From positions 1 to 50,769 of the forward strand of contig JBNKCL010000016.1 in the NCBI GenBank assembly GCA_050287725.1: 50,769 bases of DNA, read 5' to 3'. Source of the DNA: CBFDBF01 sp050287725. GTDB taxonomy: Bacteria; Pseudomonadota; Gammaproteobacteria; Chromatiales; Chromatiaceae. This document shows, piece after piece, positions 23,832 to 30,613 of the stretch (position 1 is the first letter of the stretch; each line of letters opens with the position of its first letter). The notes below the pieces were generated by a model. The model had not been told where the DNA came from. It did not search any database and was given only the letters and a program-made list of their open reading frames with translations. The position numbers were made by a program, and so were the translations under genes.

Positions 23832-24487
23832 CGTTTGAAGCACTCTTTGTAAAAGGCGGATTTGTAGTCTGGATTCTGGCAGGCTATTCGGTAGTGGGTC
23901 TCGGCATCGTCCTGGAGCGGTATCTACACTGGATGCGTATGGGGCGTACCCCGCCCGATCTTGAAGAACGGATTCAGGCCTCACTTCAGAAAAGCAATGA
24001 TCCGCAATCATTCGGGGTGATGAAGGGTCCGGAGGCGGCCGTGGTAACCGGTATGCTCGATTCGCTGAACCGGGGCGTTCAGGATCCGGAACCGGCCGGT
24101 GTGCGCATCCGTGCCGAGGAGCTCAAGCGCATGGAATCGGGCCTGGCGACCCTCGGCATTCTCGGTAACACCGCCCCGCTGCTGGGACTGTTAGGCACCA
24201 TCATCGGCATGATCAAGGCATTCATGGTGATCGAAACGGCGGGCGGCAAGGTGGATGCGGCAGCGTTGGCCGGCGGCATCTGGGAGGCGATGATCACTAC
24301 CGGCGTGGGTTTATCCGTAGCCATTCCATTGCTGATCCTGCTGCATTTCCTGGAGAACACGGTGGAACGCCGCCTGCACGCCATGGACCGTTGCATCTCG
24401 TTGGTCAGCGAACATTTCTCCGCACATGCCCACAAGCCGGACCGTGCGCAACCGCATCACTGGGAGAATCTGAGTGATACCGCATGA
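23828..24487 (+). CDS. exbB: ExbB, proton channel of the TonB complex
   Basis: A 219-residue MotA/TolQ/ExbB protein from the ATG at 23828, which overlaps the preceding stop (ATGA). TM1 at about 10-30 (GGFVVWILAGYSVVGLGIVL), a long cytoplasmic loop, then TM2 with GNTAPLLGLLGTIIGMIKAF and TM3 with GGIWEAMITTGVGLSVAIP. These carry the conserved threonines and glycines of the channel. The C-terminus includes LHFLENTVERRLHAMDRC. With ExbD it forms the proton-driven motor that energises TonB. The length is normal for the short ExbB type. Confidence 0.93.
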   Translation: MTFEALFVKGGFVVWILAGYSVVGLGIVLERYLHWMRMGRTPPDLEERIQASLQKSNDPQSFGVMKGPEAAVVTGMLDSLNRGVQDPEPAGVRIRAEELKRMESGLATLGILGNTAPLLGLLGTIIGMIKAFMVIETAGGKVDAAALAGGIWEAMITTGVGLSVAIPLLILLHFLENTVERRLHAMDRCISLVSEHFSAHAHKPDRAQPHHWENLSDTA

Positions 24488-24881
24488 GCGGCTGCGACGA
24501 CGTTCCAGTGTCGGCCTCAACCTTACACCACTGATCGATGTCGTCTTTCTGCTGCTGGTCTTTTTTCTTCTGACCGCGCACTTCGTTCAGGAGAAGCAGC
24601 TCGACATCGAACTGCCGAAGGCGGAGAGCGCCCAAACACCGGACGAACAGCGTGGAGTTGAAGTCGTAATCCGGCCGGATGGAACAATACTGGTAAACGA
24701 TTACCCCGTACAGGAAGCGCAGCTTCTGGAGACACTGCGTGGCGCCTTGCATGCCCCGGTGGAAAAAAGCGTAATTTTGCGTGCCGACGCATCCACTCAC
24801 CTGGATCTTGTGGTTAAGGTAATGGATGCCGCACGCATCGCCGGCGCGCAGTCTCTGGAGATACTGACGGAACGCCCGTGA
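24474..24881 (+). CDS. exbD: ExbD, biopolymer transport protein
   Basis: A 135-residue ExbD/TolR protein. GTG at 24474 has GGGAG 7 nt upstream and overlaps exbB by 14 bp. The cytoplasmic N-terminus reads LNLTPLIDVVFLLLVFFLLT. It holds the membrane-embedded aspartate essential for proton passage (PLIDVVF), followed by the periplasmic domain with IELPKAESAQ, VVIRPDGTILVNDYPV and LRADASTHLDLVVKVMDAAR. Normal length, no defect. Part of the dedicated TonB-ExbB-ExbD motor of the operon. Confidence 0.94.
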   Translation: MIPHERLRRRSSVGLNLTPLIDVVFLLLVFFLLTAHFVQEKQLDIELPKAESAQTPDEQRGVEVVIRPDGTILVNDYPVQEAQLLETLRGALHAPVEKSVILRADASTHLDLVVKVMDAARIAGAQSLEILTERP

Positions 24882-25519
24882 AGGCTTTTGATATTCGTCT
24901 GCGTTTCGCTGTCATCCTGTTTTCCGCCATCGTCCACGGGGTGGTGGTGTGGTTCTTTGCCAGTGCGCTGCTGAAACCGGGCGTCGAACAGCCCACGCCC
25001 GCAGTGACTCGGGTCAGCCTTAATTTTCAGCGTCCGACTCCACCGGCACCGAAGCCGCAGCCCGAGCCCAAACCTGAACCAAAGCCGAAACCCAAGCCGA
25101 CACCGAAACCGCTGCCCAAACCGGAGCCAAAGCCCGAGCCGGAACCGACGCCGGAACCACAACCGGAGCCGCCGCCATCGCAGGAGGTGACGGAACCGCA
25201 GCAAACCGAGGAAGCGATGATGGCGGCGAATGCCACCAGCGGGGTTCAAGACTATCTTGCCTTGGTGATGCAGCAGGTAGAGCGACACAAAAACTACCCC
25301 CGTGTGGCGCGCCGTCGCGGACTGGAGGGATCGGTACAAATCCGTTTCCTGATCGCGCCCGACGGCAGCGTGCGCGCACTCAATCTCGAAGGCGGTCACT
25401 CCCTGTTACGAGCTGCCGCACGGAAGGCGGTGGAAAATGCGATGCCGTTCCCACCTCCCCCGCCGGGCGCCGCCAAACCCTGCCCAATTGCTTTTGCCAT
25501 GCTGTTTGAGCTGGAATAA
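24878..25519 (+). CDS. tonB: TonB family energy transducer
   Basis: A 213-residue protein starting at GTG 24878, overlapping exbD by 4 bp. One N-terminal membrane helix (FAVILFSAIVHGVVVWFFAS, including the His of the SxxxH motif) is followed by a long Pro-Glu/Pro-Lys-rich spacer at about 48-105. The C-terminal TonB domain has YLALVMQQVERHKNYPRVAR, GLEGSVQIRFLIAPDGSV and AARKAVENAMPFPPPP. It spans the periplasm and contacts TonB boxes. The location at the end of the operon indicates dedication to the 19219 receptor. Repetitive spacer DNA here is G/C-rich and makes several false antisense frames. Confidence 0.95.
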   Translation: MKAFDIRLRFAVILFSAIVHGVVVWFFASALLKPGVEQPTPAVTRVSLNFQRPTPPAPKPQPEPKPEPKPKPKPTPKPLPKPEPKPEPEPTPEPQPEPPPSQEVTEPQQTEEAMMAANATSGVQDYLALVMQQVERHKNYPRVARRRGLEGSVQIRFLIAPDGSVRALNLEGGHSLLRAAARKAVENAMPFPPPPPGAAKPCPIAFAMLFELE

Positions 25520-25639
25520 TACTTCTCCCACGAACAGCACGTACCGCGTTCGTAGCTGACGAAAAAATAAAAAGCGGTTATTTATCCGAAAAGCCACCAA
25601 TAGCGACTATGATTGGTTGATAAAAATCGGAGAAACGGA

Positions 25640-27013
25640 ATGCGCACTTTCTTTTTAATCCTTGCCGTAATGTTGGTTTATACCGCGCTCCCTGCGCAGG
25701 ATGACGCCCCCGCGCCAGCCACGCGTAAGGTGATTCAACTGACCGTCAATGATGCCATTGGACCCGCCACGGCCGATTATCTGACTCGCTCATTGGAACG
25801 GGCCGCCGATGATGATGCGGAACTGGTGGTGATTCAAATGGACACTCCGGGCGGACTTGATACCTCCATGCGCAGCATCATCAAGGCGATCATCAACTCA
25901 CCGGTGCCGGTGGCCACCTTCGTGGCGCCCAGCGGAGCGCGCGCCGCCAGCGCCGGCACCTATATCCTTTACGCCAGCCACGTCGCGGCGATGGCGCCCG
26001 GAACCAACCTGGGAGCGGCCACCCCGGTGTCCATCGGCGGTCTGCCGGGCGGCGGCGGTGATGAGGGAAGTCCGAAACAGGGAGAGGACAAGCAACAGGC
26101 CGTCGAGCAGGACGCCATGAAGCATAAAATCATCAACGACGCGACCGCCTATATCCGCGGCCTGGCGCAGATGCATGGGCGTAACGTCGAGTGGGCGGAG
26201 AAAGCGGTCCGCGAAGCTGCCAGCCTGCCGGCAGACGAAGCGCTCAAACTCAATGTGATCGATCTGATGGCGGCCGACACCGACGATCTGTTACAGAAAA
26301 TCAACGACCGCGAGGTATCGGTGCAGGGACAACCGCGCAAACTGCAAACCGCCGGGCTGGCGGTGGAAATACGCAATCCCGACTGGCGCAGCGGCTTACT
26401 CAGCGTGATCACCAATCCCAATGTCGCCTATATCCTGATGTTGATCGGCATCTACGGTCTGATCCTGGAGTTTTACAATCCCGGTACGGTGGTACCCGGA
26501 ACCGTCGGCGCCATCGCCCTGATCCTGGCGCTCTACGCCTTCCAACTCCTGCCGGTCAACTATGCCGGCATGGGGCTGATCCTGCTCGGGGTCGGCCTGA
26601 TGATCGGCGAGGCGTTTCAACCGAGTTTCGGCATGCTCGGCATCGGCGGCGCCACAGCCTTTGTCGTCGGCTCGATCATTCTGATCGACAGTGACGCACC
26701 GGGTTTCGGCATTGACCTGTCGATCATCGCCACCTTCGCCCTGATCAGTATCCTGCTGTTTGTCTTCGCCATCGGCATGGTCTTCAAAGCACGACGGCGA
26801 CCGGTAGTCAGCGGCCTGGAACAGTTGCTCGGTGACGAAGGTGTAGTAATCGACGATTTTGAAGGTCAGGGGGCCATTGCGATTCACAGTGAACGGTGGT
26901 CGGCGATATGTGACGCACCACTGAAAAAAGGTCAACGAGTGAAAGTAACCGGACACCAAGGACTAATCCTGCGGGTGACCCCCGCACAATCGATATCGGA
27001 GGGAAAATCATGA
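25640..27013 (+). CDS. NfeD family membrane serine protease (ClpP-class, long form)
   Basis: A 457-residue protein; ATG 25640 has GGAG 8 nt upstream and gives a signal peptide MRTFFLILAVMLVYTALPAQ. Residues 30-220 are a ClpP/SppA-like serine protease: MDTPGGLDTSMR, SGARAASAGTYI with the nucleophilic serine at about 104, and a lysine-bearing segment around MKHKIINDATAYI that may supply the general base. Four to five membrane helices (about 250-390) and a C-terminal OB-fold NfeD domain (DEGVVIDDF, GQRVKVTGHQGLILRV) follow. The long form normally pairs with a stomatin/slipin, as here, where the genes overlap by 4 bp. It is thought to act in membrane quality control and to cleave the partner near its C-terminus. 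Confidence 0.92.
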   Translation: MRTFFLILAVMLVYTALPAQDDAPAPATRKVIQLTVNDAIGPATADYLTRSLERAADDDAELVVIQMDTPGGLDTSMRSIIKAIINSPVPVATFVAPSGARAASAGTYILYASHVAAMAPGTNLGAATPVSIGGLPGGGGDEGSPKQGEDKQQAVEQDAMKHKIINDATAYIRGLAQMHGRNVEWAEKAVREAASLPADEALKLNVIDLMAADTDDLLQKINDREVSVQGQPRKLQTAGLAVEIRNPDWRSGLLSVITNPNVAYILMLIGIYGLILEFYNPGTVVPGTVGAIALILALYAFQLLPVNYAGMGLILLGVGLMIGEAFQPSFGMLGIGGATAFVVGSIILIDSDAPGFGIDLSIIATFALISILLFVFAIGMVFKARRRPVVSGLEQLLGDEGVVIDDFEGQGAIAIHSERWSAICDAPLKKGQRVKVTGHQGLILRVTPAQSISEGKS

Positions 27014-27765
27014 GCCCATATACCTTTTTCACGGTGCTCGGCCTGATCGCGCTGTTTCTGATCTCGGCGATCCGTATCCTGCGCGAATATGAACGCGGCG
27101 TTATCTTCCAATTAGGTCGCTTTTGGAAAGTAAAAGGACCAGGACTGATCATCGTGATCCCTGGATTCCAACAAATGGTGCGGGTGGACCTGCGCACCAT
27201 CGTCATGGACGTACCCTCGCAGGACGTCATCTCCCGCGACAACGTCTCGGTACAGGTCAATGCAGTGGTCTACTTCCGGGTGGTCGAACCGGACAAGGCG
27301 ATCATCCAGGTGGAAAACTTCTATGCCGCCACCAGCCAGTTGGCGCAGACCACTCTGCGTTCCGTGCTGGGACAACATGAACTGGACCAGATGCTCTCCG
27401 AACGCGAGAAGCTCAATGCCGACATCCAGGAGATCCTGGACGAACAGACCAACGCCTGGGGCATCAAGGTCAGCAACGTGGAGATCAAGCACGTTGACCT
27501 CAACGAAACCATGATACGCGCCATCGCCAAGCAGGCCGAGGCGGAACGGGTACGCCGCGCCAAGGTGATCCACGCCGAGGGAGAGATGGAGGCCTCGGAA
27601 AAACTGCTGGGAGCGGCGCAAAGGCTGGCACAAGCCCCTGAGGCGATGCAACTGCGTTATCTGCAGACCCTTACCGAGATCGCCGGCGAGCGCTCCAACA
27701 CCATTGTCTTCCCGCTGCCGATGAACCTGATCGACACCGTAATCGGGAAACTCAAGCAGCCGTAA
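27010..27765 (+). CDS. Slipin / stomatin-like SPFH protein
   Basis: A 251-residue membrane-associated SPFH protein. One N-terminal hydrophobic helix (FTVLGLIALFLISAIRIL), then the SPFH/PHB domain: EYERGVIFQLGRFW, GPGLIIVIPGFQQMVRVDLR, DVPSQDVISRDNVSVQVNAV, TTLRSVLGQHELDQMLSER, and a coiled-coil tail EAERVRRAKVIHAEGEMEAS. Typical length for the slipin class paired with NfeD1b. It oligomerises in the membrane and probably scaffolds the protease. It ends just before a strong hairpin, so the pair is a two-gene operon. Confidence 0.95.
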   Translation: MSPYTFFTVLGLIALFLISAIRILREYERGVIFQLGRFWKVKGPGLIIVIPGFQQMVRVDLRTIVMDVPSQDVISRDNVSVQVNAVVYFRVVEPDKAIIQVENFYAATSQLAQTTLRSVLGQHELDQMLSEREKLNADIQEILDEQTNAWGIKVSNVEIKHVDLNETMIRAIAKQAEAERVRRAKVIHAEGEMEASEKLLGAAQRLAQAPEAMQLRYLQTLTEIAGERSNTIVFPLPMNLIDTVIGKLKQP

Positions 27766-27772
27766 ACAACAT

Positions 27773-27809
27773 CAGGAAAGGAGGGGGTGACTGACCTCCT
27801 CCTTTCCTG
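27773..27809 (+). terminator. 12-bp perfect hairpin after the NfeD-slipin operon
   Basis: CAGGAAAGGAGG (27773-27784) pairs perfectly with CCTCCTTTCCTG (27798-27809) over a 13-nt loop, 8 bp after the slipin stop. No U-tract follows (AGCTCATC), so it is either a Rho-assisted terminator or an mRNA-stabilising 3' structure; it may act for both strands. Confidence 0.55.
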
Positions 27810-27915
27810 AGCTCATCTCCATTCGTAGGCAACACCATCGCAATGGTTGTGCTCCAACGGAACAAGCACGCCAGTAGACGCTACCGACGGGATATAAGGA
27901 TTCGGTGAGCGCGAC

Positions 27916-28587
27916 TCACTCTTCACAGGTTTGATTCTGCCCGCCGGTCAACGGCACGAACGCCACACCCAGTACCCGGCGAGTGGTGATTCGCCCGCTG
28001 CCACTCTTTGCCACCACCATCAGTTCCTGCGGCAGACAGGGAGATCCCACCGGAATCACCAACCGTCCTCCCGGCTTCAGCTGTTCGATCAGCAACGGCG
28101 GAATCTCGAGGGCGGCGGCGGTAACCATGATGCCGTCATACGGCGCATGTTCCGGCCATCCGGAATGACCGTCCCCTATCCGACACTCCACATTGTGGTA
28201 GCCCTGCTCCGACAACCGGCGCGCCGCCTGCTCCGAGAGCGGCGCCACGATCTCCATCGAATAGACCTGCCGTACCAGGGTCGCGAGAATTGCCGTCTGA
28301 TAGCCGGAACCGGTCCCTACTTCCAGGATCACATCCTCCGGTTGCGGCTCCAGCAGGTCGGTCATCAGTGCCACGATATAGGGTTGGGAAATGGTCTGAC
28401 CATGGCCGATCGGCAACGGCCCGTTCTGATACGCCAGCGGTTGCAGTTCCATGGGTACGAATAAACGCCGCGGAACGGCGCCCATGGCCGCCATCACCTG
28501 CGCGTCGAGGGACCGCTTTCCGGTCAGGGTATAGGTAAACTCCACCTCCCGTTCGATATCCTGCAACATTTCGCTCTGACCCGACAT
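27916..28587 (-). CDS. pcm: Protein-L-isoaspartate O-methyltransferase
   Basis: A 223-residue SAM-dependent enzyme that methylates isoaspartyl residues and starts repair of aged proteins. Start 28587 has AGGAG about 6 nt upstream; an in-frame ATG at 28629 lacks one. Motifs: VPRRLFVP, PLPIGHGQTISQPYIVALM, the SAM-binding ILEVGTGSGYQTAILA, YHNVECRIGDGHSGWPEHAP, YDGIMVTAAALEIP and GGRLVIPVG, all in order. No surE, nlpD or rpoS follows, unlike in many gammaproteobacteria. It is divergent from the archease remnant. Confidence 0.93.
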   Translation of the reverse strand: MSGQSEMLQDIEREVEFTYTLTGKRSLDAQVMAAMGAVPRRLFVPMELQPLAYQNGPLPIGHGQTISQPYIVALMTDLLEPQPEDVILEVGTGSGYQTAILATLVRQVYSMEIVAPLSEQAARRLSEQGYHNVECRIGDGHSGWPEHAPYDGIMVTAAALEIPPLLIEQLKPGGRLVIPVGSPCLPQELMVVAKSGSGRITTRRVLGVAFVPLTGGQNQTCEE

Positions 28588-28698
28588 ACCCTTCTCCTGA
28601 CGTATCGGCGTTCCCTGCAACCTCTCCATTGCGCCTCATCTTCAAAAAAGCATAGCACCGGCCTCTTCCACAACGAGGTTTGGTGCTCTGCGTTGGTC

Positions 28699-29128
28699 AT
28701 GGACAAAGCGTTCCGGGAACATTTTCACCACGCGTCCCACATCGGGGTCCGTGGCTTCGGCGCCACGGTCGAAGAGGCATTTGAGCAGGCGGCATCGGCA
28801 CTGACGGCCGCGATCCGCGCTCCCGCCTCCGTCCAACCGGAGCGGGAGGTGGTCATCCAGCGCTCCGTCCCAACCCCGAACTCCTGCTCACTGACTGGCT
28901 GAATGTACTGGTGTACGAGATGGCGTCCCGCCGGATGCTGTTCGGTGGTTTCGGGGGAAAATCGCGGGCGACCGGCTGCAAGCGGAGATCACCGGCAAGC
29001 GGGTCGGCCCGGAGCGTCACCGGCCGGCGGTGGAAATCAAGGGCGCGGCCTACACCAAACTGTCCATGAAACAGGAGACGGACGGTAAATGGTGCGCGCA
29101 ATGCGTGATCGATGTAGAAAACAGATAA
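28699..29128 (+). pseudogene. Archease, broken by two single-base frameshifts
   Basis: Three consecutive frames together give an archease-like protein of about 140 residues, the activator of RtcB RNA ligase. Frame 1 from ATG 28699: FHHASHIGVRGFGATVEEAF. A -1 shift in the C run at about 28875 moves to ELLLTDWLNVLVYEMASRRM. A second -1 shift in the GGGGGAAAA run near 28956 leads to GDRLQAEITGKRVGPERHRP, then AAYTKLSMKQETDGKW and VIDVENR, stop 29128. Adding one C and one G or A restores the whole frame. The usual HxADxG motif reads HASHIG, so the aspartate expected to bind metal is histidine. It is either a true pseudogene or has homopolymer sequencing errors. No rtcB lies in the window. Confidence 0.75.
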
Positions 29129-29615
29129 ATGTGGTTATACGTAAACTATTTTTTATCTTAAAATGGCCTATTGTGGATGATATAATTATCTTTTCGGCAT
29201 AATATTCATATAAAGTGGTATTTTACATCTCTTGGTCGACAGGCATCGGATCAGGACCGGCACTTTTCCGCCCCCCTTCGAACCGGTAAGGCCACCCCCG
29301 TCCGGCCGGATTCCGTTTCCCGCAATCCCCTCCAGCGATAGAACTCCGCTCCACAGCCCCCTCCCAGCGCCCGGCGCAGGCGCCGGCAACGCCGTGGTGG
29401 GGAGCCGGCGCCGGGCAGGAGCGGCGCCTTCGGAGCCGACGATCGGCATCAAAGGTTAGAATCGTTCTGAATAAAGGAAAAGATCCCTCCGGACACCTAC
29501 CGCGGCAGGCAACAGTGCATATACTTGGAAATAGAGCGGACGCGAATGAATCGGGGACGGTACGTCTGCTCAAGAATAAGGAGATCCAGAATTTATGCCG
29601 TAGTGGGGTGCAGTT
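29129..29615. other. Intergenic region with AT-rich segment and GC-rich hairpin
   Basis: The first 90 bp (29129-29225) are strikingly AT-rich for this genome (TTTTTTATCTTAAAATGG, ATATAATTATC, CATAATATTCATATAAAG) and then revert to GC-rich sequence. At 29368-29416 GCCCGGCGC...GCCGGCGCCGGGC can form a strong hairpin. The final part has no ORF of its own; GGGGTG precedes the start at 29616. The AT-rich segment could be a promoter region or foreign DNA. I see no RNA gene. Confidence 0.5.
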
Positions 29616-30011
29616 ATGGTTACTGAAAATGATCCGATTGTCGGTTATTGGTATCAGCATCTGGACAAAGGGCAGCATTTCCTGGTGGTCGCGTTCGATG
29701 AGGACGATGGGCTGGTCGAGATCCAGCACTTCGACGGTAGCATCGAGGAAATCGACCTGGACACTTGGTATGAGGTAGAGCTTGCTCCCGCCGGAGATCC
29801 GGAGAGTTGGGCGGGCGCGGTGGATGTCGGAGATCTCGATGACCTGGGCACATCGGTCACCGATACCAACCCCGACGACTGGAGTGCGCCTTTTATGGAG
29901 TTTCGTAACGACGAAGGATTGCAGGAGTTCTTCGATCAGGACGAAACGGAGAGTGAATGGGGAGACCTGCGGTCTGAAGAAGAACCGCTGGTGGAAGACC
30001 TCTATTATTGA
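29616..30011 (+). CDS. Small highly acidic conserved protein (possibly DUF6763)
   Basis: A 131-residue protein with many Asp and Glu residues and few Lys or Arg, and no signal peptide. The N-terminal half is a compact domain: NDPIVGYWYQHLDKGQHFLV, VAFDEDDGLVEIQHFDGSIE and EIDLDTWYEVEL. The C-terminal half is looser (GDLDDLGTSV, DDWSAPFMEFRNDEG, EEEPLVEDLYY). I recall similar small acidic proteins (DUF6763) in Chromatiales and related gammaproteobacteria, but cannot verify the match. Function unknown. The ATG at 29616 is preceded by a G-rich sequence. Codon use and the intact frame support a real gene. Confidence 0.75.
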   Translation: MVTENDPIVGYWYQHLDKGQHFLVVAFDEDDGLVEIQHFDGSIEEIDLDTWYEVELAPAGDPESWAGAVDVGDLDDLGTSVTDTNPDDWSAPFMEFRNDEGLQEFFDQDETESEWGDLRSEEEPLVEDLYY

Positions 30012-30528
30012 GCGGTCCATACCCGGTTCCGACCGACCTCCTCCGTCGAATTCGTGTTTCCGTCTTTTGCAGAAAGACCGGCTGAGATTTCGGGCGCTGT
30101 CTGAGGGTTTTTTGTTTGTCGTCGCCAGGCACCTCCGCCGACTGCAGCCAAACGGGAAAAAAATCCTCCGAAAGTTTCTCTTTTCGGGACATATCTTTTA
30201 AAATCTGCATCTTGTCGCACCCGGCCGGATCCTCCTGGGTGCCGGTTGCAAACCAAAACGGGAGGCGAGCAATCAGCGGAAATCGGTGCGATGATCGGGG
30301 CTTTGGGGGAATAACCGATACCTTCTCGATCGTTTTCGCATCACCTTTCCGGAGTGACGGATCGGTACGGGATGTCGGCGGCCGTCTCCCCATCTGTTCC
30401 GACGCTCTTGGCATTGCTCAGGAACGGTCAGGAGAGAATTCACATCTCCCGCCCTATCTGTGGCAGAATGCTGCCGGCGACAACAGCCGTACGGCCATAT
30501 GGCGTGCGCTACGACTGCGCACCTTTTT

Positions 30529-30556
30529 TTAACATACTGTTTTTAAACGATAATAT
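30529..30556 (+). promoter_or_regulatory. Candidate sigma70 promoter of ppdK
   Basis: TTAACA at 30529-30534 and TAATAT at 30551-30556, spaced 16 bp, lie about 60-85 bp before the ppdK start in an AT-rich segment. The match is good at both hexamers. An inverted repeat overlaps the -10 and expected start site. Confidence 0.45.
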
Positions 30557-30578
30557 TGGAACCACCCTTCCTAATATT
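30552..30578. promoter_or_regulatory. Dyad overlapping the ppdK promoter
   Basis: AATATTGGAA (30552-30561) and TTCCTAATATT (30568-30578) form an inverted repeat with one unpaired base, overlapping the -10 hexamer. The position would suit a repressor operator or a short 5' hairpin in the mRNA. No matching regulator gene is visible nearby. Confidence 0.35.
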
Positions 30579-30613
30579 GACAGTAGAGTTCAATTCAAAT
30601 TCAGGGCGAAGCA

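Larger units (their letters stand above)
30012..30613. other. Intergenic leader upstream of ppdK
   Basis: About 600 bp without a credible gene. A minus-strand frame of 173 codons (30414 down to 29893) overlaps the acidic gene antisense, is Arg/Pro-rich and resembles no family, so I treat it as spurious. The last 90 bp are AT-rich and hold a candidate promoter and dyad, listed separately. A long leader or small RNA in the GC-rich part cannot be excluded. Confidence 0.45.

Noticed and set aside
24814..25399. Long antisense frames opposite tonB
   Set aside because: Produced by the Pro-Glu/Pro-Lys codon repeats of the TonB spacer; translation is Arg/Trp/Gly-rich low complexity.
29893..30414. 173-codon minus-strand frame
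   Set aside because: Arg/Pro-rich, antisense to the acidic gene at 29616, no family resemblance; the plus-strand gene explains the openness of the frame.
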